This document shows, piece by piece, positions 1-11,572 of a stretch of 64,000 nucleotides of DNA. Made by a program: the position numbers and the translations under genes. Where the stretch lies: positions 18,664,881 to 18,728,880 of the forward strand of contig OY776122.1 in NCBI GenBank assembly GCA_963675135.1, given 5' to 3'. Numbering within the stretch: the stretch's first letter is position 1; each line of letters starts with the position of its first letter. Below the pieces are notes generated by a model. The model saw only the letters and a list, made by a program, of their open reading frames with translations. It ran no database searches and had not been told where the DNA came from. Origin of the DNA: Galeopsis tetrahit. Its lineage: Eukaryota; Streptophyta; Magnoliopsida; Lamiales; Lamiaceae.

Positions 1-4
1 TCAT

Positions 5-3000
5 ATGACTCTAAAAGCATGTATTCCTGGATTATGGTACTTTGATAGTGGTTGTTCTAAACACATGACAGGTCAAATTGATTATCTTACTGATTATACT
101 GTTTATAATGGTGGTAATGTCACATATGGTGGTGGATCTAAAGGAAAAATCATTGGTAAAGGGACATTGAATGTTCCTGGTTTTCCTAAGTTATCCAATG
201 TTCTGTATGTTGATGGATTACTGGCTAATCTTATAAGTATTAGTCAATTATGTGATGATGATTTGCATGTAAAATTTGACAAGAATTCATGTAATGTGTT
301 AGACAAAGATTCTGAATGTATCATGATGGGAAACAGGTCTGCTGATAATTGCTATCTTATTGAATCTAAACGTATTTGTAATAAGGCTAAAGTTGATGAT
401 AGTACATTGTGGCATCACAAACTTGGACATGCTAACTACATACAACTTGATAAACTTGTTAGATTAAAAGATGTTACAGGTTTACCAGATCTGAAATTTT
501 CAGATAAAAAGGTTTGTGGACCTTGTCAAAAAGGCAAACAGGTCAAGGTGTCTCACAAAATGTTGGGACATTGTTCAACCAAACATTGCTTCGAATTACT
601 GCACATGGATCTTATGGGTCCTATGGAAACAGAGAGTATTGGAGGTAAAAGGTATTCTCTAGTTGTGGTTGATGATTATTCTAGATTCACATGGATTGAG
701 TTCTTAAAAGATAAATCTGAAACTTTCTCAATTTTCAAAATTCTGTATAAAAGATTTAAGAATGTTTTCAATTCCAAAGTTTGCAGAATTAGGTCTGATC
801 ATGGAAGGGAATTTGAAAATAGTTCATTTACTGAGTTTTGTGAATCAAAAGGTATAATACAAGAGTTTTCATCACCTAAAACTCCTCAACAAAATGGCAT
901 TGCAGAAAGAAAAAATAGAACACTTCAAGAAATGGCTAGAGTCATGCTATGTTCTAAGAACTTATCCAAAAGATTTTGGGCAGAAGCTCTTAATACTGCT
1001 TGTCATATTGCCAATAGAGTTTACATTAGAACAGGTTCTACTAGAACTCTTTATGAAATTCTGAACAATAAAAAGCCTAACCTTAATTATTTCCATATTT
1101 TTGGTTGTGTATGCTACATCTTGAATGACAGGGATCAGTTACATAAGTTCGATTCAAAAAGTGATAAAGGGTTCTTCCTTGGCTATTCAAGAAATAGCAA
1201 GGCCTATAAAATTTATAACTTTAGGACTGATACTGTACAAGAATCTGTAAATGTTGTTTTTGATGATGATACAAGTATTACAGGTAAAAGCATTGAAGAT
1301 GAAGACATATCAAATTTGATTGATGTTCCAATCAATACTGAAAATGTTGAACAGGTTCAGAATGTTGAGAAGAAAGATGACACACCAGAGGAAACATCTG
1401 ATAATACAGATCCTAAAAATCTGTATAATCTCCAGAAAACTCCTTCCATAAGGATTCAGAAATATCATCCACAAGACCAAATCATTGGTGAACAGTCTAC
1501 AGGTGTTCAAACCAGAAGAAGAATGGGTATGAACTCAAAGAATGTGGTAAGGTCTATATGTATGTCATGTATGTGTAGTAAAGTTAATTATGAATGCTAT
1601 CACTCTGAGATTGAACCTAAAACTGTTAAAGAAGCATTAGATGATAAGAATTGGATTGAAGCTATGCATGAAGAACTTAATCAGTTTGTTAGGAATGATG
1701 TTTGTACATTAGTTCCTAGACCAGACCATGTTAATGTCATAGGGACTAAATGGATTTTCAAAAACAAGACTGATGAGATGGGAAACATAATTAGAAATAA
1801 TGCTAGGTTGGTTTCTCAAGGGTATACACAAGTAGAAGGTGTAGACTTTAATGAAACATTTGCTCCAGTTGCTAGAATTGAATCCATTAGGTTATTACTT
1901 GCTATTGCATGCTATATTGATATAAAATTACACCAAATGGATGTTAAAGCTGCTTTTCTAAATGGCATTCTTATGGAAGAAGCTTATGTTGAACAGCCAA
2001 AAGGCTTTGAAAACCCTGGTTACCCTGATCATGTCTTTAAATTGAAAAAGGCTCTATATGGCTTGAAACAAGCACCTAGAGCATGGTATGAAAGGTTGAC
2101 AGATTTCTTAATTGAGTTTGGTTTTGTAAGAGGAGAAGCTGACAGAACACTGTTCATCAAACATGATAAAAATGATATTATGATTGCTCAAATTTATGTT
2201 GATGATATAGTATTTGGTTCTACTTGTGACAATATGCTTAAACACTTTGTGAATGAAATGACATCTACATTTGAAATGTCCATGGTTGGTGATTTGAATT
2301 ACTTCCTAGGATTGCAAATAAAACAGCAAAAAGATGGGATTTTTATTTCACAAAGTAAGTATGTTAGAAGTCTTGTAAAAAGATTTGGATTAGAGAGTGT
2401 TAAACACATGAAAACTCCTATGGGATCAACTCAGAAACTGAGTAAAGACAATGTTGGCCAGAATGTTGATCCAACACTGTACAGATCAATGATAGGCAGT
2501 CTTCTATATTTAAGCTCCAGTAGACCTGATATTATGTTCAGTGTTTGTTTATGTGCTAGATACCAGGCTAACCCCAAAGAATCACATATGAATGTTGTTA
2601 AAAGAATCATTAAGTATGTTGCAGGAACAAGTAATTTAGGCATCTGGTATAGCAAAGACACAAACTGTACCTTAATAGGATACAGTGATGCAGATTGGGC
2701 AGGATATTGTGATGATAGGAAAAGCACAAGTGGTGGTTGCTTTTATATGGGAAACAATCTGATCTCTTGGCACAGCAGAAAACAAAACTGTGTCTCTCAA
2801 TCAACAGCAGAATCAGAATACATTGCAGCAGGAAGTTGTTGTACTCAATTACTTTGGTTGCAAAAAATGTTTCATGATTATGGCTTACCTAGTGATGTTT
2901 TGACTGCGTACTGTGATAATACTAGTGCTATAAATATCTCAAAAAATCCAGTGCAACACTCATTAACAAAGCATATAAGTCTTAGACATCACTTTATAAG

Positions 3001-3136
3001 AGATCTTGTTGAAAAGGAAGTTGTTAAGTTGGAGTACATATCTACTGAAAAACAATTGGCTGATATATTTACTAAAGCTCTTGATGACAAGAGGTTTTCA
3101 TCTCTTCGAAAATCTCTTGGTTTGTGTAATATCTGA
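5..3136 (+). CDS. pol: Ty1/copia pol polyprotein (protease, integrase, reverse transcriptase, RNase H), 5'-truncated by the window
   Basis: This is the polyprotein that processes, copies and integrates the element. The visible part has 1043 residues. The protease catalytic DSG is at 14-16 in the context WYFDSGCSKHMTG. A His/Cys GAG-pre-integrase zinc module lies near 134-178. The integrase core has D202, D265 and E301, which is the DD35E spacing. RT includes the ALYGLKQAPRAWY block and the YVDD active site at 731-734. RNase H covers roughly 880-1010, with DADWAGYCDDRKSTSG and TAESEY. The frame stays open from RT to the stop, so enzymatic domains look intact. The Met at position 5 is only the first ATG in the window; the true protein begins upstream with gag. 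Confidence 0.95.
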   Translation: MTLKACIPGLWYFDSGCSKHMTGQIDYLTDYTVYNGGNVTYGGGSKGKIIGKGTLNVPGFPKLSNVLYVDGLLANLISISQLCDDDLHVKFDKNSCNVLDKDSECIMMGNRSADNCYLIESKRICNKAKVDDSTLWHHKLGHANYIQLDKLVRLKDVTGLPDLKFSDKKVCGPCQKGKQVKVSHKMLGHCSTKHCFELLHMDLMGPMETESIGGKRYSLVVVDDYSRFTWIEFLKDKSETFSIFKILYKRFKNVFNSKVCRIRSDHGREFENSSFTEFCESKGIIQEFSSPKTPQQNGIAERKNRTLQEMARVMLCSKNLSKRFWAEALNTACHIANRVYIRTGSTRTLYEILNNKKPNLNYFHIFGCVCYILNDRDQLHKFDSKSDKGFFLGYSRNSKAYKIYNFRTDTVQESVNVVFDDDTSITGKSIEDEDISNLIDVPINTENVEQVQNVEKKDDTPEETSDNTDPKNLYNLQKTPSIRIQKYHPQDQIIGEQSTGVQTRRRMGMNSKNVVRSICMSCMCSKVNYECYHSEIEPKTVKEALDDKNWIEAMHEELNQFVRNDVCTLVPRPDHVNVIGTKWIFKNKTDEMGNIIRNNARLVSQGYTQVEGVDFNETFAPVARIESIRLLLAIACYIDIKLHQMDVKAAFLNGILMEEAYVEQPKGFENPGYPDHVFKLKKALYGLKQAPRAWYERLTDFLIEFGFVRGEADRTLFIKHDKNDIMIAQIYVDDIVFGSTCDNMLKHFVNEMTSTFEMSMVGDLNYFLGLQIKQQKDGIFISQSKYVRSLVKRFGLESVKHMKTPMGSTQKLSKDNVGQNVDPTLYRSMIGSLLYLSSSRPDIMFSVCLCARYQANPKESHMNVVKRIIKYVAGTSNLGIWYSKDTNCTLIGYSDADWAGYCDDRKSTSGGCFYMGNNLISWHSRKQNCVSQSTAESEYIAAGSCCTQLLWLQKMFHDYGLPSDVLTAYCDNTSAINISKNPVQHSLTKHISLRHHFIRDLVEKEVVKLEYISTEKQLADIFTKALDDKRFSSLRKSLGLCNI

Positions 3137-4068
3137 AAACATGGTCTAAGATAAAGTCTCTTATTTGTTTCCTTGCTTTAATTTTCGTAATTATTGAATT
3201 AATGAAATTCCTTGTGATTGTTATTTGAATTCTGAGTGACTTGTGAAAATACTAAAAGAGCCTATACACCTCTCAAATGCTACAAAAGAAAAATCACATA
3301 TTAGATGTTTTATAAATCACTGAGTAACTATGGGACACGAAGCTCGCTACTACGATGATCTCTTTTCAAAATGTGATATAAATTGCATCAATATATTCAC
3401 AAATCCATTGAGTAACTATGGGGCACGGAGTTCGCTGCTACGATGCACTCTTTTCAAAAGATGGATCAATGTGAAGTGTGATAAAAAGAAAATATATTAG
3501 AGCAACACATATGATGAAAAATCATGAAAAAACTGTGTTGAGGTGTATAGAATGCCAACAATAGTAAAAACACTCGTTAATTCAAATTCTTATCCCAATT
3601 TTCGTGGAATTAGTTATTTTTTATAATTATTAAATATTATTCTCTGAAATATTTAATTTGACTTAGTCTTACCTTGCTTATTAATTCAGTTATTATATAT
3701 TCCGCTTTTTATTATTTTTGTTTTTCAGAATTCTTATTCTCCCTGTTAACCACGATCAATTAGTGGGAAGTTACTTCCATTACTTCACTTCCCTCACTCT
3801 CCAAATCGTGTAACTCCTTCCTCTCAATTCTCCCTATAAGATGAGTATCCATAACAGTGTTGGAAAATACTTGAAAAGCTTTGTTAATTCATTTAAGCCT
3901 GGTAATTACTGTTCTTAATTTTATTTACAGCACTCAAGTATATCTAGTACCTATGTCATATCATTTCTTGACTCACACTTTTTGAAACCTGCTTTGCATT
4001 TATCTAAAGAATTCGAAAGGTCTCCAGAATTAACCTTTTTGTCTCGTTTTGTGTGTACAGCTTCTATT
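3137..4068 (+). other. noncoding spacer between pol and third ORF, with possible promoter and intron
   Basis: No ORF of interest lies here. The spacer contains a two-copy repeat (3315-3460). Further on, a TATA-like CCCTATAAG sits at 3832-3840 after a pyrimidine-rich tract. A candidate donor (CCTG/GTAATT at 3901/3902) and acceptor (GTGTACAG ending at 4060) would remove 159 bases and leave the ATG at 4069 just after the junction. This suggests the third ORF may have its own transcript or a spliced one. That is inference from motifs only. Confidence 0.45.
3315..3460 (+). repeat. two-copy direct repeat with a 36-base conserved core
   Basis: Two copies share the core at 3322-3357 and 3410-3445, each reading GAGTAACTATGGG followed by CACG and CTACGATG. 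Both are followed by CTCTTTTCAAAA. The core differs at only a few positions while the bases between copies do not match. The repeat lies directly after pol, in transcribed but untranslated sequence. Confidence 0.7.
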
Positions 4069-6176
4069 ATGCCTAACAATACACAGGACTCTGCTGCACA
4101 TTCGAACTCAAATTCAAGCAACAAGAATTCTCTAAATCCTCTCAACCTTCTCGCAGAAATGGCTTCATCCAACTCACCAAACTCTCCATCATTTAATGTA
4201 GGAACCATAGTTGTTCCTTATGCTGAAGCCCAAACTCCCACTCAATCATCTCCTCTCGAGATCGTTCCTTACAATCTGTTTGACATTCGCACAGAAATTG
4301 CAAATGCGAACGCAGCTGCTGAAATTTCGGCCTCCAAACCACTAAATGAGCCCTCATCCGAAGCTCCCGCACCTGAAAACACTCCGGTTACTCTACACTT
4401 TCCTCTGGGAACCCCTTTCAACACTTTGAAAGATGCCTTCGAAACCCTAAACCTAAAAACAGCACACCCTGTTTTAGTGCTTGAAGGAGAAACACTGGAC
4501 AATGCCATGTTCAAAGGTGATGTGGACATGCATACTCAGCAGGAATCTTCAGATGATGAAGTTCTAGCTGCTAAGTTCGAAAGGTTACATCGGCAGAAAA
4601 AGGGCAAGAAGAAGGTCGTTGATGTTCCTACTGCAAGAAAGTGGCCGGGTGGAAAGAGAAAGTCTCAAAGGAACCTGGGCAAAATTGTTGACTACACTGG
4701 GAAAAAGAAGCCCAGAACAGATGGAAACTCATCCGAACCCATTGCAGTGTCTGATTCTGAATTAGAACCGGAAACAGAGCACGAACAAACTGCAGCCCAG
4801 GTGGAAGAAGCAGTGGCTGTCAATGAGGATGATGTCGATGAAGTATCTGAGGAAATGGAAGAGGAGAGTGAACCCACTCCACCAGTCCGACAATCAAAAA
4901 GGCTCCGAGAGCCCGAGAGTGTTGCCTCTCTGATGGCAACACCAGAACCATCAGATCAAGAACAGTCATCCGGCTCTTCAGATGAAGATGAAAATGTGGT
5001 ATCTTCTTCTTCTGATGATAGGAATAGTGACTCTGATGAGGATTATAATGATAAGTCAAGCATACAGTATAGAACTATAAGAACTAGGCAGATTCTCAGT
5101 GAAAGATTGATTAAAGTTCCTGATTTTGAAGAGATGAATCTGCTTGATTGGTTTAAAGAAAGATCTTTACTAAATGCCTTACAATTTGCTTGTCCTTATG
5201 TTTTTGACTGGATATATGAATTTTATGCTAATATCCCTCAATTTGCTAGTGATTCAAACTCCATTAGATATGGACAGTTTTGGTTTAGAGGAAATAGGCA
5301 TATGATTACCCCTAGAAGGATCAATATTTTGCTTAAAACAAAATTATGGAAGATCCTGTTGTTACTGATCATGATGTCATGATAAGCATCTTGACAGGGG
5401 GAGTAATCACCAAATGGAGAAGAAGAATTTTAGCCTCTAAACTGACTAGTTTGTATTCTGTCCTGCATAAGTTGGTTTGTTTTAATTGGCTGCCTACCAC
5501 AAACAACACCACTCTCACCTTAGAACAAGCTGTTTTGATGTACAAGATTGGGCACTTAAAAAGGTTTAACCTAGAACAGGTTATTTTCACTAATATGATG
5601 ACCTTTAAGTCTGATATGTCTGGAAGAGGCATACTACCTTACCCATGTCTTATGTACAAATACATGTTGGACAAAGACTTTGAGAGATATGAAGATGAGG
5701 TTGTAAGCTCCTATATCCCAGGGTTCAGCATCTCAAATCAGTTCTTAGTGAGAGGTGACAGGGTGGTTGGTCTTCCTTTAAGAGGGAATGATGATGAAGC
5801 AAGCCCAAGTACAACAACCAGTGTTCCAGCAAATGATCCCTTCCACAGTTCCACACTGCCTCCAGAAGGAGCTGCCTCCTCTATTTATTTATCTTCCCAC
5901 TATATAATGAGGCAGATTGATATCTTGCAGGGATCTATTCTTAATTTACAGCACTCTGTGGAGGATCTTCTAGTCCAAAAGAAATTTTGGATGGATCTCC
6001 TTTCCACTTCAACAGGGGGAGTAGCTGACAGTTCACACAATCAGCCTACTAACATTGTTGCTCCTGCTGTAGATGAATCGGATTCAGTTCCTGGCCGAAC
6101 TACTGAACCTGCTGCTGACACTACAATGACTGAGGGAGATGAACAGGACATCCAGGATCTCTATGGTGATCTGTGA
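4069..6176 (+). pseudogene. third ORF ('envelope-like') of SIRE copia element, one frameshift
   Basis: The frame opens at ATG 4069 (MPNNTQDSAAHSNS) and reads to 5382; the matching continuation is in a different frame from about 5346 to 6176. One small indel near 5335-5346, in an A-rich stretch, explains this. Residues about 1-330 are Ser/Thr- and acid-rich and low complexity, with a basic patch. The middle is a folded domain with DWIYEFYAN and RINILL, similar to the plant transposon-associated domain found in many retroelement third ORFs. The second frame continues with GGVITKWRRRILASKL. A short helical C-terminus follows. I see no signal peptide, membrane segment or furin-like site, so the 'envelope-like' label is positional only. 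Confidence 0.7.
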
Positions 6177-6563
6177 TCTGGATGCATGATAAGCTTGAAG
6201 ACAGAGGGAAAGCTTACACTATGGGGGAGTATATGCAGACTATGGAGATGCAGCTGATACACATTCAGCCCAATCATTTCCCATGTGTTAATACAGTTCT
6301 TTCTTTGTTGTAAAAGCTTTGTACTTATGTTTTTTTTTTCAAACTCTGTTATTTACATTCTGTAATTATTTAGGATTTATTTTTGCTTAAGTTATTTAAA
6401 TCTAAACAAGTTTTTTTGGTTTAGATGTTGTTTGTTTTAATTTGATCTTATACTAATTGTTACTTCATATTTTTGGAATATCAATTGTGTAAATTTCTTA
6501 ATCAATGTTTTTGTTGTGTGAACTTCAGTTATGTTGATGTAGAAAGGTCAAATTGGGGGAGAT
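6177..6563 (+). other. 3' untranslated region and polypurine tract
   Basis: After the third-ORF stop (6174-6176) there is T-rich untranslated sequence and no ORF. It ends in the purine-rich AATTGGGGGAGATT (6551-6564), directly abutting the LTR start. This is the usual plus-strand priming tract of copia elements. Confidence 0.8.
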
Positions 6564-7306
6564 TGTTGATGTTGATATAAGTGTTTTGTTTAATGATCCA
6601 ACACTAACAGCCGAGTGTTGTGTTTAATGTTCCCAACACTTATGACAACATCAGAATTTGCCCTTCCTTTTCTCACTAACTCTTATCTTACGCTTGTTGT
6701 CTAATGATGTCCCCAGAGCAATTAGAAGACGTGGGCAACACCCAAGTCATGTCATTGCGTGGGAGTGAGAAGTTATTAGACATGGTATAATAAGTCTCTA
6801 AATTCTAGGAGTGGTGGAGAGAAGTTTATAACCGCATGATCTCACGGTTGTGATGAACATGGGAGTTGATGGCAGTTCGTGCATAATGCCTATAAATACA
6901 GAAGTTGCCCTCAACACAAGATACACTAGAAGGAAAGCTAAAAACGACTACTACACTATTGAACGCTATATACGCTTCTAGTTAGGAATATCTTTGTTTC
7001 TTCTTGTAAATCTTCATACTATTGTAAACCCGAATAGTAGTGTGTTAGATCATAGTCTTATTTACTAGGTTGTGTGATTAGATCTATGAAGGAGATTGTT
7101 TCTTATAACTTAGTAAATCATTATACACTTTCGTAGTGTTTTTATACACCTCTAAGAGGTTGTACTCGTTTCACATATTTTTATATAGTGAACAGCGTAG
7201 ATTATTTTATAATCTACGCAAATTTTGAATACTTATATTCTAAGTACGTGCATTTTAATTTCCGCTGCATAGTGTTGTCTGGACAGTGCCAACACGACAG
7301 ACAACA
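6564..7306 (+). repeat. 3' LTR of SIRE copia element
   Basis: The LTR begins TGTTGATGTTGATATAAG after the polypurine tract and ends ACGACAGACAACA, so it has TG...CA ends and is 743 bp long. A TATA box is seen at about 6891 (CCTATAAATACAG). The right flank begins tctct. The partner LTR is outside the window. Confidence 0.85.
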
Positions 7307-7369
7307 TCTCTGATTTCGCACGCACACACACTTTCAAAATACACCTTAATTAGAAATATGATTAATTAC

Positions 7370-8530
7370 CTTCCGTGTCAGAAGTTGGATACTTATTTCT
7401 CCTCTTCACAGTTTCATCTTCACTTTCAAAATCTATTCATTTACAAAAACATTAAATGTTTGTAAAATAAATGTTCATTTCCTGTATTATACCAAATAAT
7501 CAATTCACTTATATATATTTTTTCCTATGTTACCTGAATCTGGTTCAACACGGGGAGCTTTGGACTGCTACTTACCTGGTATTAGTCATAAGTATAAGTA
7601 AAAAATCTCTTAATACAGCGCAATCTATAGAAAGCAAACAGTTAATATGATATTTTATAAATGATATAAATTCATAAACCTTTAAGCTTTTCTTCCTTCC
7701 GTCTTTTTTCAGAAGAACCTGCACATTAACATCATCCATCAACTTAACTTTAACCAATTTTTCTTCTTTGAGTTAATTTTCAAATGTGTTTTCTTATATA
7801 TAAGGTCTATATATTACCTCTTGTCTCAACACGGTTCCCAACATCATCAGCACAAATCTATTTTTTGCCCTTTCCTTTACTTGAACCTTCCTCATTCTGC
7901 CCACCAGACCTCATTGTTCTTGCCATATGCACTTAGTAATTGAGTAAAGCTAATATAACTTCTTACAATGCCTTCATTATTTCTACGAATATGAATAAAA
8001 AACTTCATAAAAATATGTTACCGAGCCTAATTAAAATATACATCTATACTAAATCTGTTTTCACATTTTTCCAACCAATACCCTGCTTTAGTTCATCATA
8101 AAAAAATTCATAAAAATTATGTTTTCACAGTTTCCAACCAATACCCTGCCTTCGTTCATCATAAGCAAATGCATTTTAACACTCTTCGTCCAATTTTTTG
8201 ATTTTATCTTCTCAAATCAACATTTGTAACAGTATATTTTTTCATCTAAGGTTTCAAAAGTAAATATCTTACTCAAAAATATTAAAAAAAACGATTCGAA
8301 ATTTTCACGGAAGACTGAAAAAACATGTACCTACTTCGTAAAAAATCTTATTTTGGTTGATTTGTTTCAAAAAAGTTTCATATTTACATAACAACAGATG
8401 AATATACACCGGAAAAACTAATTAAAACACGCATGCAAGTGATCGGAATACCTTTGTTTCTTGAATGAACTTTTTCGCCGAGAACAATGGTGTCGATTTT
8501 TCTGGAAATCTCTATAACCAAATGCAGATT
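7370..8530 (-). pseudogene. minus-strand multi-exon gene fragment cut off by the copia insertion
   Basis: I do not recognise the family. Candidate exons on the minus strand are: a 5' untranslated exon from about 8530 to 8452 (donor GTATTC); 7926-7818 with ATG at 7926 (MARTMRSGGQNEEGSS); about 7760-7680, ending in KKSLK; 7564-7534; and 7432-7370. The last three join in phase across AG/GT borders and give KKSLK-SKAPRVEPDS-DFESEDETVKRRNK, a basic then acidic low-complexity protein. An in-frame TAG interrupts the first coding exon after about 22 codons unless an alternative donor at GAAG/GTTCAAG is used. The last donor faces the copia LTR at 7306, so the remaining exons would lie left of the element. 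Confidence 0.4.
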
Positions 8531-8739
8531 ATTTGGGAAAGTATTCTCTCAGCTAGAAAGTCAGCTAATTGATTCGAAATTGCTGTATTTTAGGAATATT
8601 GAAAACTGGAAGGTGATATAAATCGCGTATTTCCAGGATATGCATTAAATCGAAGGATTTGATGTTAATCTGTAAAATTAATTAATTTCAATTTATTTAA
8701 ATGGGTAAAGGGCAACTATGTCTTATTAGGTGCCATTTT

Positions 8740-9240
8740 GACTCTAATAGATAAAAAATAACAACCTATTCCTCATTAGATAAAACTCTTAGTGAAATGG
8801 ACTTAACAAAAATTTACCCACTAGAATATTTATGCTCTCAAATATTATCTTACTACATGACCAAAACTATGTTACTACACAACCTAAATTTTGTCACTAC
8901 ACAACCTAAATTTTGTCACTACAAGTCTACAAGACCAAAAGTGTATTATTGCAAGTACAAAATTATTTTGAACACTTATTTTTTTTTTAGTAAAATTACT
9001 ATAATAATTCTGACTTATTCGACTACTACATGACTAAAACAATGTTACTACAAGACTAAAATTTTACGACTACAAGGTCAAAAGTGTATTACTATATGTC
9101 CAAAAATATTTTGGACACTTAATTTTTTGGGTGAATTTGTCAGAATGTTTTGATATGTAGTATTAAATTTTTGGTCTTGTAGTGATAATTTTTTGATCTT
9201 GTAGTAACAATATTTTGGTCATATAGTAAACTACTTGTTT
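8740..9240. repeat. ACTACA-rich inverted repeat region, probable non-autonomous transposon remnant
   Basis: A motif close to CTACA(A/T)GACCAAAA recurs at least six times between 8850 and 9110. Its inverted form (TTTTGGTCTTGTAGT and variants) recurs between 9160 and 9230. Such clustered subterminal motifs in opposite orientations typify small DNA transposon ends. I could not define termini or a target duplication. No coding sequence is present. Confidence 0.4.
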
Positions 9241-9301
9241 GTGACCCGCAAATTTTCTGGACAACCTGAATCCAGACTTATGACCAGCGAATTTTTTAAA
9301 A

Positions 9302-9520
9302 CACTACAAAATTTGGCTCAGATTGCAAGGGAAATTACCGAGGGAGATAAATTCCTTACAAATAGCAAGAGATGGGCCTAGGGATTTAATGGGCAAGGGA
9401 AAATACCTAGGGAAGAAAAAACCCTAGCTAAATGTCTAGGGAAACTAAATCCCTTGCCATTCCCGAGAATATTGGCAAGGGAATTTAAATTTAAAAATTT
9501 TCAAGGGGTGGGCCCTTGCT
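9302..9520 (+). repeat. CACTA left terminal and subterminal repeats
   Basis: After the 12-bp terminal repeat come repeated short motifs built on GCAAGGGA, CCTAGGGA and CCCTTGCC in both orientations. In characterised En/Spm elements such subterminal motifs bind TnpA; here that role is inferred from position and repetition. Confidence 0.8.
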
Positions 9521-10290
9521 AATTGTGACATGTCAATTAATATTATTGAGAGTTTTTTTTTTTTTTTAGAGTAATATTATTGAGAGTTAGTGGGCCTTAA
9601 TTAGTAAAACTCACGGCCAATCCAATGTTATATATATATATATATATAATTGACCTTCTTCCTCAATCCTCACAGAGTCACAGACTGCGTGAAACCCTCC
9701 CCCTCGAGTTCCAGCCGACGCAAGAGCAACTGATCGAGCTCAATTTTTACGGTTTCTTGCTCTACTCTTCGTCGTGGTCATTTCTACGGTATGTTTTCTT
9801 ATTTTAATTGATTAAATTAAAATTTATATATATATATTTGTATGCATATATATATATATATATGTATATTTGTATTATATGTTCTGCATAAAATCCATTT
9901 ATTTGAAGAAAACATGCAAATGTTGGTTACATGTGAATTTGAGTATTACTGTTAGTCATTGAATGTTTTATTAACAAATATAATTTTGTAAACATAGCAG
10001 ATTTGTATAACAGTGTGCGATTCATGTTATTAATTGGATGATATTTATCAAGATATTATATTAGTTATATTGTAGCATAATGCACGTGAGTTAGTTTGTA
10101 GATTTGGATAATTATCATAATTTGTTATGGGCAGAATTATATTTTGTTTTGTTAATCACACGAGAACAAATTGATAAATATTATCCAATACATGTTCCAT
10201 TAATTATCCCAAAAATAAATTCCAAACCAATTATTGAATTTTAGTTCGATGAATTTTGAGTATGACTTTGATTACTATTTTAATATATTA

Positions 10291-10738
10291 GAAAAAGTAA
10301 GATAATTTTCAATAATTCCCGTAACCAAAGGCGGACATTATATGTACCCCAATTTTATTTTTTTTACTATGTATATATACCCCATATATATTAATAATAT
10401 ATATGCTACATGACCGAAAAATTAACAGCATTAGCCTATTAATTAGAGTTGCAGCCACCCATTACTAATTAAAAATATTATAAAAAAAATTAAAGAAATA
10501 TCAAATATAGAAAAAGTCAAGATAGTTTTTCATAATTCCCGTAACAAAAAGGTGGACATTATATATAACCAGAAACTGTACCCCAATTTTTTTTTTTTTT
10601 TTACTATGTATATATACCCAATATATATTAATAATATATATGCTACATGACCGTAACAGCATTAGCCCATTAATTAAAGTTGCAGCCACCCATTACTAAT
10701 TAAAAATATTATAAAAAAAATTAAAGAAATATCAAATT
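10291..10738 (+). repeat. tandem duplication of about 220 bp
   Basis: Copy one (10291-10509) and copy two (10510-10738) both start GAAAAAGT and run through GGACATTATAT, ACTATGTATATATACC, GCATTAGCC and GCAGCCACCCATTACTAAT. They differ by scattered substitutions and small indels. The unit is noncoding and lies left of the captured H4 sequences. Confidence 0.85.
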
Positions 10739-10972
10739 TAACAATTAACATCACAATCCTCCTTTCTCGCGGCGAACAAGCGGCGAACAATTAACAGCAA
10801 ATCTGAATAACAAATTGCATATCTTAGAATTCTCAAGAAAGATCTCAAAATATGAATTCAAATAGAGTATCAAATCAAATCATCATCTTTTACAGCCCAC
10901 ATTTCATTTGTACTCCTTTTCTTGACAGCAAGACTTGTAATTCCTAAAGAAAAAGAAAAGATAAATCCCAAA

Positions 10973-11139
10973 CTAACCACCGAAACCGTACAAAGTCCTC
11001 CCCTGCCTCTTCAGAGCATAAACCACATCCATGGCGGTAACAGTCTTCCTCCTAGCGTGCTCAGTGTAGGTAACAACATCACGAATCACATTCTCCAAAA
11101 AGATCTTCAAAACTCCACGCGATTCCTCGTAGATCAGCC
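10973..11139 (-). pseudogene. histone H4 C-terminal half, captured fragment
   Basis: Read on the minus strand, this encodes LIYEESRGVLKIFLEN through KTVTAMDVVYALKRQGRTLYGFGG and a proper TAG stop (10973-10975). That covers roughly the last 55 residues of the 102-residue plant histone H4. Changes from the canonical protein include E to S after YEE and A to V in the RDVVTY segment. Homology to the second copy stops abruptly at 11139 (GATCAGCC), so the histone-fold N-terminal half is missing. It retains the true H4 C-terminus, which the neighbouring copy has lost. Confidence 0.9.
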
Positions 11140-11572
11140 TCATCATGCTTACAAAACGACTAACAAGTAAACAACTCACACCTCCATAAATAATCCCATG
11201 AGAAGATATTGAAGGTGAAAACCCCCTTATTATATTTGAGAACCAAATTCAAGAAATTAGTGTTGCTAAGTGAAACCAGTTATTCGTGGACTTGATTAGT
11301 TAAAGTTCGAACTCTTCTCGCTCGTTAGATAATCGATTTACTAATAAACTGGACTGATCTTGACTCGTAGATCTAAAAAAATAAAAAAATTCATTAGGCT
11401 TGTTAAACTCATTTACTAGTCGAATTTATTTTTCTGCTGGTTAATGCAATCGAGTTGAGTCGAGTTCGATTCAAGTTCGAGATCGAACTTCAAGTATTCA
11501 TCACAAATAAAATGTGGAGGAGGGAGAGAAGAGAGACTTGGCTTTCATATAATTTTTGACATGAAAAGGTAA

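Larger units (their letters stand above)
1..7306 (+). mobile_element. SIRE-lineage Ty1/copia retrotransposon, 3' part
   Basis: The element runs from inside its pol gene at the window edge to the end of a 3' LTR at 7306. The order is protease-integrase-RT-RNase H (to 3136), a noncoding spacer, a third ORF (4069-6176), a purine-rich tract (6552-6563) and an LTR (6564-7306). A third ORF between pol and the 3' LTR is the hallmark of the SIRE (Sirevirus) copia lineage. The gag gene, primer-binding site and 5' LTR must lie left of position 1, so the target duplication and insertion age cannot be judged. The pol reading frame is uninterrupted. The third ORF carries one frameshift. Confidence 0.93.

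Noticed and set aside
4069..6176. True viral envelope gene
   Set aside because: No signal peptide, transmembrane helix or cleavage motif is visible; only its position resembles an env gene.
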